The translations under genes and the position numbers were made by a program. A stretch of DNA of 64,000 nt, taken from Chara braunii. Its lineage: Eukaryota > Streptophyta > Charophyceae > Charales > Characeae. Positions within the stretch are counted from its first letter, which is position 1. Every line of letters starts with the position of its first letter. This document shows, piece by piece, positions 11,503-21,879 of the stretch. The notes below the pieces were generated by a model. It was given only the letters and a program-made list of their open reading frames with translations, was not told the origin of the DNA and ran no database searches. The stretch is taken from contig BFEA01000004.1 of NCBI GenBank assembly GCA_003427395.1, positions 422,893 through 486,892 on the forward strand. The letters are read 5' to 3'.

Positions 11503-11575
11503 GCGGGCGTAGTTCAAATTGTAGAACGCATGTTTTGCAAGCATGAAGTTACCGGTTTGAGTCCGATCATCTCCA
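11503..11575 (+). tRNA. degenerate tRNA-Ala(UGC)-like gene
   Basis: The sequence folds as a tRNA: D-arm TAGTTCAAATTGTAGAAC, anticodon arm CATGT-TTTGCAA-GCATG with anticodon TGC, T-arm ACCGGTTTGAGTCCGAT and 3' acceptor CATCTCC followed by A. The 5' acceptor strand (GCGGGCG) pairs poorly with CATCTCC, and several C-to-T type changes are visible, so it is probably a pseudogene. Its overall form resembles organelle/bacterial-type tRNA-Ala. It is 12 bases upstream of a tRNA-Thr. Confidence 0.65.
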
Positions 11576-11587
11576 ATTTCCCCGTGA

Positions 11588-11660
11588 GCCCACGCAGCTC
11601 AGGTGGTAAAGCATTCCCTTGGTAAGGCAAAGGCCTCCGGTTCAAGTCCGGTCGTAGGCT
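11588..11660 (+). tRNA. tRNA-Thr(GGU)-like gene
   Basis: Acceptor strands GCCCACG and CGTAGGC pair with one mismatch. The D-arm is GCTCAGGTGGTAAAGC, the anticodon loop TTGGTAA (GGU, Thr) has one mismatched stem pair, and the T-arm CCGGTTCAAGTCCGG is perfect. The pair with tRNA-Ala suggests a transferred organellar (probably mitochondrial) fragment, not two nuclear genes. It interrupts the GGTACC array, which resumes at about 11,686. Confidence 0.7.
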
Positions 11661-11679
11661 CCGCCTTAAATTGAGAGGT

Positions 11680-11795
11680 ATCAATGTACCCATGGTTCCA
11701 AGATACCATTGTACCTAGGTACCCCAGACAACCAAGGAAACAAGGTACTTCAGTACCCAGGCCAATGTTCCACTGTACCTTGGAAGAAGGTACTC
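11680..11795. repeat. resumption of the GGTACC-type array
   Basis: GTACCCATGGTTCCAAGATACC and similar words continue the array after the tRNA pair, in more degenerate form. Confidence 0.5.
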
Positions 11796-11799
11796 CGTC

Positions 11800-13060
11800 A
11801 CAACAGGATTACGAAAGAGATCAAATCAGGTTAAAACTTAAAAGGGCATCCTCACAAAGAAACTTCCATTGGTTGAATCTGAATCTTTCTTTTTTTTAAT
11901 ACTGAATGAAAGAAAGCACATGGTTTAAATCACTTGCCGGCAACCAGCCAGTCTCCCTTACATGGCTTACCCACTCAATGCTTCCCTCTGTTATGGCCGA
12001 GCAACCCTGAGGCTGGGGCATATGATTGTTTCCTGAAACGGAAGGATTCACCCTTGCTGGATCCCTGCTCTTCTTTCTCTATTACTATTCCTAGTATTTC
12101 TGCCTGGAATCGCTAGTCCGGCCCTGCACTTCACCCCTCTCAGCTCCATCAGACTGCCTGCCTGATTTGTTCGTTCGTATCTTGTGCTGATTCAGAAGAC
12201 CTGACTTTGAAACCCATGATGGTTATAAGCCTATAAGCCTAATCTTGAATCTGCATCGCAGATTCCTAAGCATCCTAACCTTCATTACCTTTCTATATTT
12301 TTCAAGTGCGGACCATACCGCTCTTTCTCTCGCATTGCAAATTCACTTAAAGGTGGTCAACAACAAGAAGACGAGACAGGAGTTGGAAGAAGAACTGCAA
12401 GGGAGGACAATGAAATTTTTTTAAGGGAGATTCAAAAAAGAGTTTAAAGAACAGATTTGCATCGACACACATCGACCTGAAAACACGTGCCTCCTGACAG
12501 CACACCATCCCAGCTGCTCGCAGTTATGGGCTCTTTCCCATAGGTTTTCGTGCCTGTGCTCGTTCACAGGAGCTCCACCCTTTTTCAGTTGGTGCATTCG
12601 ATTGATGATCACAGGTTTACCTTTTTCCCTGTCATAAGTGATTACGTCAATCTTTCGCAAGGTAGTAGTGGTTTGAGCATATGCATTACGTATATATATC
12701 CATACCCACAACGAAGTGGTTGCTCCAGACATAAAAGCAGAAATGCTTGAATCGAAAATGCTCAGCAAATGGATATCACCCTCTCACACCCTCAGTGTGT
12801 AGCGTCCGATGTCCATCTTGACGCACTAACACATCAGCCAGAGTATTTTACGTGATATTCCCATTTCTTAGGCCTCGTCCGCCTTACCCTTTGTTGTTAT
12901 TTCTGCATAATACTTTCAGAATTTAGCAATGAACTATTACAAGTGTTTTGACTCTTTACCGCATTCCCCACAAACTAAGCCTCTTCGCTTGGCCATGAGG
13001 ATGAACAGCTTCTCTCCATCCAACAGAGATTTTCGAGGATATGGGTCCTCGGCAGTCCTA
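11800..13060. other. intron 5 sequence, nothing recognised
   Basis: AT-rich and mixed sequence with no supported gene, RNA or clear repeat boundary. Confidence 0.4.
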
Positions 13061-13730
13061 AGGGGCCCCTTGCAGCATATGTGCCCGCCCTAAGTGAAGG
13101 CGGGCCTAACAAATCACGACAGGCCCTTGGTTCTCAATTTCGCATTTGGGGGTCCAGGCAGTTTCGTCGCGGCAGTTGGTTGAAGGGAAACACAGGCCAA
13201 GCAGAGTGGAAATTTTCCAGGCCTTCTAGGCCTTTCCAAAAGCTCAGGCCCTGGGCCAGATTCGCAGCCTCGTACATAGACAGTTGAGAGGCCCAACCGA
13301 ACGAGGCCCAGTAGCTGCACCAGAGGCGCAGCATCCTGGGGCCTACCGGAAGCTTCTGGGCCCAGGCCAGTCCAGTCAGGCTGCCGAACGAGGCAGGCTC
13401 TTTCCATATAGGAAAGAGCTCGCTGCCTGGCCAGGGCATTTGGGCACTTGCTGGCTGGCGGCATTGCTGCTGGAGCGATAGCTCGCGTGCTGGCTGCTGG
13501 CATTGGAGCAACAGGCTGCACACGTGCGGTCGTGTGGTGAAGCAGGGCGCTGCTGAGGGCAGCGCCATAGCCCAGCCTCCATAGCTGTCTGTGGGCTTGG
13601 ACATACAGTGAGGCGCAGGGGTGATCTTCGGGTGTAAACAGGGAAGACGTGGGAGAAAGTCAAGAGACAAAGAGAGAAGGATGGTGATGATGATGATGTG
13701 AGGGCACATACCTGGTATTGGCGATGGTTC
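13060..13730 (-). repeat. dispersed repeat, donor-GCTATGG-CTTCACTTAGGGC type
   Basis: On the minus strand it starts with ACCAGGTATGTGCCCTC (donor-like), has a pyrimidine-rich tract, then GGGCTATGGCGCTGCC, a GC-rich body, and ends GGCCCGCCTTCACTTAGGGCGGGCAC. Repeats at 18.2-18.8, 30.1-30.5 and 63.4-64.0 kb have the same order of landmarks. The long frames have no recognisable protein and are likely a consequence of high GC. The family identity is unknown. Confidence 0.55.
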
Positions 13731-13990
13731 TGCATGGGCGACATCTTCAAGTACTTCGGGTGCTGCTGACGTCAACAGTTGCATTGTCAATTCGTAGGCT
13801 AGTAGTAGCTGTGTAGGGACTAGGCTGGGCGCCGAGCGCCAGATAGGGAGATAGGGACTGGATACATATGTTGGTGGTGGCAAGAGCAAGCTCCCATTGA
13901 CATTGGCTTTCAGTGCTACTATTCTCTATTGGTGTCATATTGGTGCGATGCTACTTTCTGAACAGTGTTACGATCTGGCTTTCAATGTGA

Positions 13991-15586
13991 TTGTGCAATC
14001 TGAATATTGTTACCCCGCTTCTGTTCATTTTCCTTGCACCACCAACTTCGCCGACGGTAGACGAAGTCGCGGTGGGGGACATGCTTGGCTACGTTGACAA
14101 GGTGGCCCGCGAGTTTGTCTCGCAACGGTACGAAGAAAACAACGCACCGTTGCTCTACGTTCGCATTCAGATTGGGCAAGCGGCCTGCAACGCTTTGCTA
14201 GATTGCGGCTCAACTCGCAACTTCATCAGCCAGTCCTTCATGACTCGGGCTGGCCTTGGCGCACAAGTACGGAGGAAGTCACATCCGACGACGGTCGCTC
14301 TTGCCGACGGTAAGACGAAACAGCTTTTAGACCGTTACATCTCGGCTGTCTCGGTGTACTTTGCACCGCACGCATGTGAACCCATCACTTTTGACGTGTT
14401 GGACACCGACTTCGATGTCATTTTGGGGATGCCTTGGCTTTCTAGCGCGGACCACACGGTCAATTTCCATCGACGCAAGCTCACGATTCGTGATGCAACT
14501 GGCGCCGAGGTCCCGTGTACTATTCCTCCTCCTCGCTCTTCCATTCGGTGCCAAGTCGTGAGTGCCAAATCTTTTCGAGACACATGCCGTTCCGAGCATG
14601 TCGAAGAGATTGGCATCGCTTTTCTTCGAACCGTCCCAACGACCGACTCATCGTCCACGGATGTGTCTTCCGACCCCCGTGTGACCCGGTTGTTAGACGA
14701 GTTCTCGGATGTTTTTGAGACACCCTCCGGTATAGTGCCAGACCGGCCGATCTCTCACGAGATCATACTTGAGGCCGGCGCCGTGCCACCGAAGGGATGC
14801 ATTTATCGCATGTCCGAGGAGGAGCTCACGGTTCTCCGTGCGCAACTCGATGATCTACTTGACAAGGGTTGGATCCGCCCTAGCAGCTCACCTTACGGTG
14901 CGCCCGTTCTCTTCGTTCGGAAGAAGAACAAGGACCTTCGACTTTGCATTGACTACCGACGCCTCAACGCGCAAACCATCAAGAACGTGGGGCCTCTACC
15001 TCGCATTGACGATTTGCTTGAGCGGTTGGGCGGCGCCAAGTACTTTTCGAAGTTGGACCTCAAGTCGGGCTACCATCAGATTTCCATCCGCCCGCAAAAT
15101 CGGTACAAAACCGCGTTTAAGACGCGATATGGGCATTTTGCGTGGGTAGTTATGCCTTTTGGCCTCACCAATGCCCCGGCCACCTTTCAGGCGGCCATGA
15201 CCACCGAGTTTCGCACTATGTTGGACCGCTTCGTCTTGGTCTACTTAGACGACATCCTCATCTATAGCCGAACTCTGGAGGAGCATCTCGAGCACCTTCG
15301 TCGGGTTCTAGAGCCTCTTCGGTCAGCCCGGTACAAAGCTAACCGCGACAAATGCGAGTTTGTCCGGCAAGAGCTTGAATACTTGGGTCATTTTGTCTCT
15401 CCGGAAGGCATTCGTCCGTTGGCGGACAAGATTCAAGCCATCCAGGAGTGGCCCGAGCCGAAGAATGTGACGGACGTCCGATCCTTCCTCGGCTTGGCCA
15501 GTTATTATCAGCGCTTCATCAAGGGTTACTCGAAGATCGCGGTCAACCTAAGCAAGTTACAAAGCGAGGAGCGGCCTTTTGACTAA
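13991..15586 (+). CDS. gypsy element C pol: protease and reverse transcriptase
   Basis: The open frame has 531 residues. Element similarity probably starts near codon 18 ([19 protein letters not shown]), and the first residues look like flanking DNA, so the 5' part and gag are missing. The protease has [12 protein letters not shown] (near residue 70) and [12 protein letters not shown] follows with [42 protein letters not shown], the catalytic YLDD ([12 protein letters not shown]) and [11 protein letters not shown]. All key RT residues are present. The frame stops at SEERPFD, where RNase H should begin; that segment is inverted next door. RT copies element RNA into cDNA. Confidence 0.85.
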   Translation: MCNLNIVTPLLFIFLAPPTSPTVDEVAVGDMLGYVDKVAREFVSQRYEENNAPLLYVRIQIGQAACNALLDCGSTRNFISQSFMTRAGLGAQVRRKSHPTTVALADGKTKQLLDRYISAVSVYFAPHACEPITFDVLDTDFDVILGMPWLSSADHTVNFHRRKLTIRDATGAEVPCTIPPPRSSIRCQVVSAKSFRDTCRSEHVEEIGIAFLRTVPTTDSSSTDVSSDPRVTRLLDEFSDVFETPSGIVPDRPISHEIILEAGAVPPKGCIYRMSEEELTVLRAQLDDLLDKGWIRPSSSPYGAPVLFVRKKNKDLRLCIDYRRLNAQTIKNVGPLPRIDDLLERLGGAKYFSKLDLKSGYHQISIRPQNRYKTAFKTRYGHFAWVVMPFGLTNAPATFQAAMTTEFRTMLDRFVLVYLDDILIYSRTLEEHLEHLRRVLEPLRSARYKANRDKCEFVRQELEYLGHFVSPEGIRPLADKIQAIQEWPEPKNVTDVRSFLGLASYYQRFIKGYSKIAVNLSKLQSEERPFD

Positions 15587-16235
15587 GAAGATCCTTACCC
15601 CGTGAATGCACAAGTAAGTAGCCCTCTTGGATCCGATAATGCGAAGGCATCAGATTCGGAGAGGAGCAATTCGCGCACTTGTAGCAAAAGTGGGGTTCGA
15701 CTTGATAGCCGCGGATGAAGCTCTCCCACAAGTCGTCGTCGATCTCGAAGGTAGAGTAGACTGCCGTGCAAAGATCCGGTCGCCGTGAGAGGGCGTCCGC
15801 AAAACGGTTTGACTTTCCGGGAATGTGATCGGGGAAAAAGTCAAACTGGTCGATNAAAGCCATCCAACGGGCAATGGTACTGTTAATCGTGTCTTGCGAC
15901 TTGTAGAATACCAACGGATTGTTATCCGTTACCCATCGGAATGCTTTCCGACCAAGGAGGAAATGTCGCCAACGCTTGAGGGCATGGACGAAGGCAAGAA
16001 GTTCCTTCTTTCGTGCGTCGTCGATCGAATGCACGGGAGGTACTTTCTTGCTAAAGTACTCTACCGGGTGCCAGTCCGTGCCATCGTGCTGCTCAAGGAC
16101 GGCCCCAATGCCATAGCCCGACACATTGGTAGTGACGCGCGTAGCTAGAAGCGGGGCATAAATATGTAACACCTCGGCGGACAAGAGTGCCGCTTTGAGT
16201 GTTTCAAAAGAATGGCGCGCGTCGTCGTCATGATT
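15587..16235 (-). pseudogene. gypsy element C: RNase H segment in inverted orientation
   Basis: On the minus strand, one open frame reads DDDARHSFETLKAALLSAEV, then TNVSGYGIGAVLEQHDG, HPVEYFSKKVP, FRWVTDNNPLV and PGKSNRFADALSRRPD, ending at [13 protein letters not shown]. These are the RNase H domain and linker to integrase that belong between SEERPFD (plus strand, ends 15,585) and LRTRLLGEFHDAP (plus strand, from about 16,240). The order fits a simple inversion of about 650 bases inside pol. The frame is intact apart from one N at 15,855, so the event is recent or an assembly error. The inversion separates RT from its RNase H and kills the element. Confidence 0.8.
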
Positions 16236-17160
16236 CACACTTGCGCACACGGCTTCTTGGCGAGTTTCACGATGCGCCCGCCTCCGGATATTTTGGTGTC
16301 AACCGTACACTTGGCCGACTTCGCCAGGGGTTCTATTGGCCCGACCTTCTCAAGGACGCCACCCGCTATTGTGAGTCGTGCGAAGTCTGTCGGCGTTGCA
16401 AGTCATACAACCATCGTCCGTTCGGCGAGCTACACCCACTACCAGTGCCCCTTGGGCGACGGGAAGCAATTGCTATGGATATCACCGGCCCCTTCCCGAA
16501 GCACAAGACCGGCGTTGATGGGATCCTCACGGTCGTCGACCGCCTCACCAAGTACGCCATGTTTTTGCCTTGCCGCTATCACGCAAAGGCACCGGAGTTA
16601 GCCGAGGTCTTATACACCGGTTGGATTCGCTCCAAGGGCTACCCCAAGGAGATCGTTTGCGACCGGGACACTCGCTTTCTCTCCGACTTTTGGGTCGCCC
16701 TCGTCAAGCGATGGGGCTCATCTTTGAAGCCGAGTTCGGCTCGCCACCCGCAAACCGATGGTCAAACGGAAAGGGCGCATCGGACCGCTAAGTCCTTCTA
16801 CGCACTCTCATCCGTCCCGACCAGGTTGATTGGGTTGAGCGCTTGCCAGACGTTGAGTTGGCTTACAACTCATCGATCCATCCGACTATCGGGATGTCGC
16901 CATTCGAGTTTGAGCATGGTTCACCCATCTCATCGCCGCTGGACGCCACTTTGTCGTGCACAGCCGAGAACGACGACCATCTTGCGTTCCTTCGTCGCAT
17001 GCAAGAGATTCTTGTCAAGGCACGGGATCAGATGTCGAAGACGCAAATACGGATGAGCCGTCAAGCCAACCGCAATCGCCTTCCTTGCCCGTTCCGCGCC
17101 GGCGATCTGGTTTGGGTCTCCGCCGCGGAGTTCAGCCTTGAGCAAGACATCTCTCGAGTA
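16236..17160 (+). pseudogene. gypsy element C: integrase, frameshifted and 3' truncated
   Basis: Starts RTRLLGEFHDAPASGYFGV, then CESCEVCRRCK of the zinc domain; the second His of HHCC is Tyr (ASGY). The catalytic core follows: AMDITGPFP, CDRDTRFLSDFW and HPQTDGQTERAH supply the D, D and E. A frameshift near 16,790-16,840 moves the reading frame to ELAYNSSIHPTIGMSPFEFE and then the C-terminal SRQANRNRLPCPFRAGDLVW. Similarity ends at AAEFSLEQDIS (about 17,155) and unrelated sequence follows, so the GPY/F end is missing. Confidence 0.8.
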
Positions 17161-17740
17161 GAGATAGAGGTAACTGCAGACATTGTTTGGACACGGCCTT
17201 CTGCCTTATTGGACACGACATTCAGATCGGACTTACACTCTACATTGGGATTGAACTGTGTACGACATTCGGAGATCAGACTTGGGTTGGACTTGGTTAC
17301 TATGTCCCTCCCCCTTCTCTCTCGCATGTCTATGGATCTCTCCCCATGTGTGTGAGCGGAAGGGCAATCTTTCTGATGTCTTGCCCTTCCGAAGTTTCTC
17401 CCTTTCATGTTGTCGTCCACATGTCCTTTTGATACTAAGTCTTCCGCTGCGCTGCTTCCCAGCCTATGATGATAATGATGCGAATGTGTTGTTGTTGATT
17501 TCTCGTTGTTTCACTCTTTGCATCGTGCACATTGACACCTTGTGAATGTCGCACCTATGCTGCTGGTTGTTGCCACTTTCGTCATTGCTAGATCCTAGGC
17601 TTTCAGTGCATTTCACTTTCTGATATGCTACACCTAGACTCTAGAGATCAGCAGGTGCAGCACAGCGGTGGGATGAATAGAAACAAGTTCAAAGAACAGA
17701 TATGCAATATTGCATTCCCAGGGCCACTTAGAAAACAAAA
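17160..17740. other. flank between element C and U6-like copy
   Basis: No gene recognised. The first part may be 3' untranslated or LTR sequence of element C, but no paired LTR is visible. Confidence 0.3.
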
Positions 17741-17744
17741 ATCA

Positions 17745-17848
17745 GTGTCCTTCAGGACATCCGTTAAAATTGGAGCAATGCAGAGAGAGAAGATTAGCAC
17801 GACCCCTGCGCAAGAATGACACACATAAATCGAGAAAGGGCCAAAATT
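17745..17848 (+). pseudogene. full-length U6 snRNA-like copy
   Basis: Begins GTGTCCTTCAGGACATCC (5' stem-loop) and continues TTAAAATTGGAGCAATGC, AGAGAGAAGATTAGCACG, CCCCTGCGCAAGAATGACAC and AAATCGAGAAAGGGCC. The order and length match U6, with an extra GA inserted in or beside the ACAGAGA box and several substitutions. No clear plant USE or TATA box lies at the expected upstream spacing and the 3' T run is poor. It is therefore probably a pseudogene. Confidence 0.8.
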
Positions 17849-18189
17849 AAAAATTTGAGAAAGAAAAAAAAGGAGAACTTGGAGAAGTGCAAGGAAGATG
17901 AGCAATAGCGAACTTCAGCAATCAAACAGCATCATACATATGAGTCCAGATAGTCGTGACCTTGAACCAACAGCAGAATTGCATCACGAGATTCACCAAA
18001 TAAGAACACACCAAGACTTCATAATTGACAATGCTGAAATAGTCCCATCATCATCAATGAAGAACCAGAGTTGATATCCTATCTGGCGCTCGGTGCCCAG
18101 ACTACATGTGGCAGATCCTATTTGCCTACACTACGATGCCGAAAGATGACGTCAACAGCTTTCCCGAAGTACGAGCATACAGCGACCAA

Positions 18190-18760
18190 CGTCGCACGCT
18201 TCCAGCACCAGGTATGTCTCTCGCCACACTCACAACCTCGTTCCCCAACACAGATGCCACTAGCACCCAAGGACCACCCTGCACCTCACCCAGCTTACAG
18301 CAGCGCAGCTTGGCTATGGCTGCGCGCTCCTTCCCTACTCGCCCGTGAGAGCGTAGGCGCCAGCCAGCAAATAGCGCAGCAGCGCTTGCGCAGCATGCAG
18401 CCAGCGCCCGAATATCGAAAGAGGAGGCAGGGCCTTTGCTATATTGAAGTGGCCTGCCTGCGTCCAGTCCCAGGAAGCTTCCAGTAGGCCCCGGCAGCCT
18501 GAGGCCCAGCACGTTCAAGAACAGGCCTTGGGCCTGAGTTGGTTGCATGCGCCCAACTGCCTTTGGCCTGTGTTCGGCCCGGTACCCGTATCCAGCCCAG
18601 GGCCTGCTTTCCATACATTCACACAGGCGGCCCAGGGCCTGGGTTCTCTCAACCAACTGGCGCTGCGCAACTGCCTGAATTTCCTTGAGTTGCGCAGAGG
18701 CCGAAATAAGGCCCTGAGGGGCCTCGTCGAGCCTGCCTTCACTTAGGGCGGCCGACAGGC
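18190..18760 (+). repeat. dispersed repeat, donor-GCTATGG-CTTCACTTAGGGC type
   Basis: ACCAGGTATGTCTCTCGCC at about 18,207, then TTGGCTATGGCTGCGCG, a GC-rich body, and GCCTGCCTTCACTTAGGGCGG near 18,740. It has the same landmarks as the 13.1-13.7 kb copy, in the opposite orientation. Confidence 0.55.
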
Positions 18761-18799
18761 TCCCAAAAAGGGGCTGAATGGGGCTCATAGAGGCAATGG

Positions 18800-20783
18800 C
18801 CTTGCAGAAGTGAAAAACTTCAAAAAAGAAGAAAAAGAGTCAAGGTCACAGGATGGTACGGATGGATCGCGGGGACATTCCAGTATTAATCAGTACGTCT
18901 CGTATATTACTATTTCTTCTTTCTTTTTCTTTTTTTGCAAACTTTTTTCAGCATTCTGCACTATTGTAACACGAAAAACAGTGATGCCCAGTAAATGTAA
19001 AGGAGTCTTAGGACATATATGTATCAGAAGGCAAGACCTATATTTGAACCATGCCCCCTGTTGGCTTCGTACACCAGGCCTGGACGAAACCGGCCACATA
19101 CGATCACAGTCCCATGTGCTCTTCTTTTTACTCCTTTTGACAAATGTTCCCACATACGTCAGATTTACACTTGGTTGCTCCCACAAAAGGAAGGCTCTCG
19201 GAGTCTCGGTACCATTAAAAACATTTTCTGGGAATTTTTCCCGCACTGCAAATGGTTCGTTCCTGAATGGTAAACAGAGGCAGATGCAGCAGAGTGGCAA
19301 CCAGCCTCCTTGGCGGACGCCTGACGAGAGTAATTAACCCTCAACACTTTCCTTCCACTGTGACAGAGGGCAAGCTACCGAACCCATGTGGCTGGATAGT
19401 ACACACGTGTAACTGTTGATAAGCAGATCAATCCGCCGGACGGGGTCCGATGGAGTAGAGAGAACAGGGCACTCTCTTTTATCCTGTAATCGCAGTGTAG
19501 CAGTGGAAAAAGCACTCCAAATGATGGGATCCCCCCGAATATCACCTACACTTGCCAGGGGAGGCTCGTACGGGCCAAGGGAGCTGTCGTGTGCAGGCTT
19601 TAGAAGGTCTAGGGAAGACTTCAAAAATGCTCCCTTCGTCTGTGAAAGAGTGCCATACTGACGGGCAGCAGCAGATGATACGAGGGCTATCGGTTATGAC
19701 AGAGTTTGGCGAAAAAGCTCAGAGACTGGTGAAAACACTGAAAACAGTAAAGAGAATAAAACATGTCCTGGGAAATAGACAAGCTAGGCAGGCAGGTTGA
19801 AAGCGACGAGGTGATGAGAATGGATCTTTCTGTCTTTGTAGATACATCACTTCTACATCACCTGGTTCACAGTTTGTGTAGTTATCTCGCTTGAATCATG
19901 CGATGCTGATACCTGATATCAGCACTCTGTCCATACAGACATCGTAACTAATGTATGGAGGGTCACGTACGGCTTGTTACATGACTGGATCTTTGGACAC
20001 ATGCGGACGAACCTGCCTCTCCTACTGAATCTGAATGGGCCTGAAACAGCCATCACAACTCCGACCTTGCCAAACGTCAGCAAGATCGTATTCTCTCCTT
20101 TCGGCCTACCTAAATAAAATGAATAAATGAATGGTTGTCATGAATCGCTCTGCTAAATACTTAAAGGGTTGGACATCCGAATAGGATGTCCTTCGGTCTG
20201 AATAATGTGGCACTTGACGGCTTTCATGATGTGGTGTTCCAGGTAACCACACAGGAATCATGTAAATGTTTCCATGGCCTGTGCCAGACTGCAGGCAATA
20301 CACCTTGGCCATTCATGATGTATAAGCATAGGATCTACCTGCACAATTTCACATCATATAAATCTTATGTAATGAACCCAGTTTGAAGAAGCTCCAATTA
20401 TCAACATGATGCACGAAACACGCAATCCTCAATGAATAAAAATTGTAAACAGATAGCGAGTAGAGACAGGCAAGAGAAGAGTAGTAGCAGGAGGAAACTC
20501 AACCACTTCCCCTTCTACCTCTGTGATGTCCTCTCTCTTCTTGCCACCTCAACATCATCAACCTCTCCCTCTACCAACAATGAAGCCAGTGTCTCTCTTC
20601 CCAACACCTCGCCATTATGCAAAGTCACCCTCCAACACAATCTCTCTCTGGTACACTGGAGAACAACACCGTTCAAAGCTATGCCAGCCTTCAGAAGCAA
20701 ACTGCTGTCACCCTTTTCACGACCACATCGACAGGTAAGACCAGGTAAGCCTCTCTCTCTTTCTCTCTCTCTCGGTCTCTCTC
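18800..20783. other. intron 5 sequence, nothing recognised
   Basis: No supported gene. CAGGTAAG words and a CT-rich tract at 20,735-20,783 directly abut the LTR of element D. Confidence 0.4.
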
Positions 20784-21865
20784 TGCAATGACTTGCTGAT
20801 TTCAACTGCCGAGACTAGCTGTGAGGCTGTACAGTACAGCAATAGGTTAGATTCGTGATTTTGTTTGGCTGAGGGCTAACCGAGAGACCTACCTGTAAGG
20901 AATATTCGTGAGGGATATATCTGCAAATCTGGGAAAATACAGGCCCAGCACTAATTTGAAATTTCTACAGCTGACCCTAACTGCGCATAGCAGACCCGGG
21001 CTACCCCTAGGACGGACAGGCCTGAAAGGCCTATACCGATAGACGGTCCTATAGCCTATAGCCAGGTAGGGAGAGGCCGAGAGGCCACAACTGGAACGAT
21101 ACCGGTCTGTCCAGTCAGTCGGGTCTAGGTCTAGGCTAGGGTAGTGTAGATCTATTAATAAATTAGGAAAATCGGTTCAGGACTTTTGGCTGTTCATTCT
21201 CGCGAAGCAGCGTTTGGAGAGGCCAAGCAAGTTGGCGGTGGCAATTGTCTACAGGCGGCATCCTGAGACCCTTGCCTAGGACGGCAGTCACAGCCGGCCT
21301 TCTGAAGGTTGTCAAAGCTGGGACATCCTCAGCGCATCTGCGTCTGGCCGGGCTATCTCGAGGCTCTTCACTGAGTGTTTGTGGGTGGCGGCAGCCATAG
21401 CTGCCTGTTTCTTCGTCAGAGTTGTTCACCGGCACTGAGGACTACATCGCAGGATCTGTTCTTCATCTTGGTGGTTGGCCCTGGCCTCTGGGAGGCCATT
21501 TCGGTGTTGCGCTACTAACTGGGTGTAGGGTAGAGAGTGGAGTGTGGGGTTCCGAGTGTGGCGAGATACTGGAACAAACTTTGTAACGATATCGAGTTTT
21601 AATTGGCTCTTCCTCAGTGTGAATTTCCAATTGTTATCCTCGCAGGTGTCTTCCTGTGATTGGTTGTTGGGAGTTTGTCAGAGAGTGAGAAACATGGAGT
21701 GTCTTCTTCCCATCTGTGCATGGTTGAACTTTCGCTGCCTACTCTGATCTGTGCGCAGTTTGGACTTTGTCTCCTCTCCCCCTTCTCTTATGCATGTATG
21801 GGCGTGTATGAGACTATCTGTGTGTGAGTGGCGGTAAAAAGCGTCAGACAACCAAGTTCATAACA
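20784..21865 (+). repeat. 5' LTR of gypsy element D
   Basis: Begins TGCAATGACTTGCTGATTTC and ends TTCATAACA, immediately before a PBS (TG...CA ends, about 1,082 bp). The first about 390 bases repeat at 25,998 with roughly 20 mostly transition differences. It contains about 130 bases (21,184-21,315) absent from the 3' copy, and GCAGCCATAGCTGCC. Confidence 0.85.
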
Positions 21866-21867
21866 GT

Positions 21868-21879
21868 TGGTATCAGAGC
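21868..21879 (+). other. primer-binding site of element D
   Basis: TGGTATCAGAGC, complementary to the 3' end of initiator tRNA-Met, two bases after the LTR end. Confidence 0.85.

Noticed and set aside
13134-13889. 251-residue minus-strand frame
   Set aside because: It lies in a GC-rich dispersed repeat whose other copies keep no common frame; no known domain.
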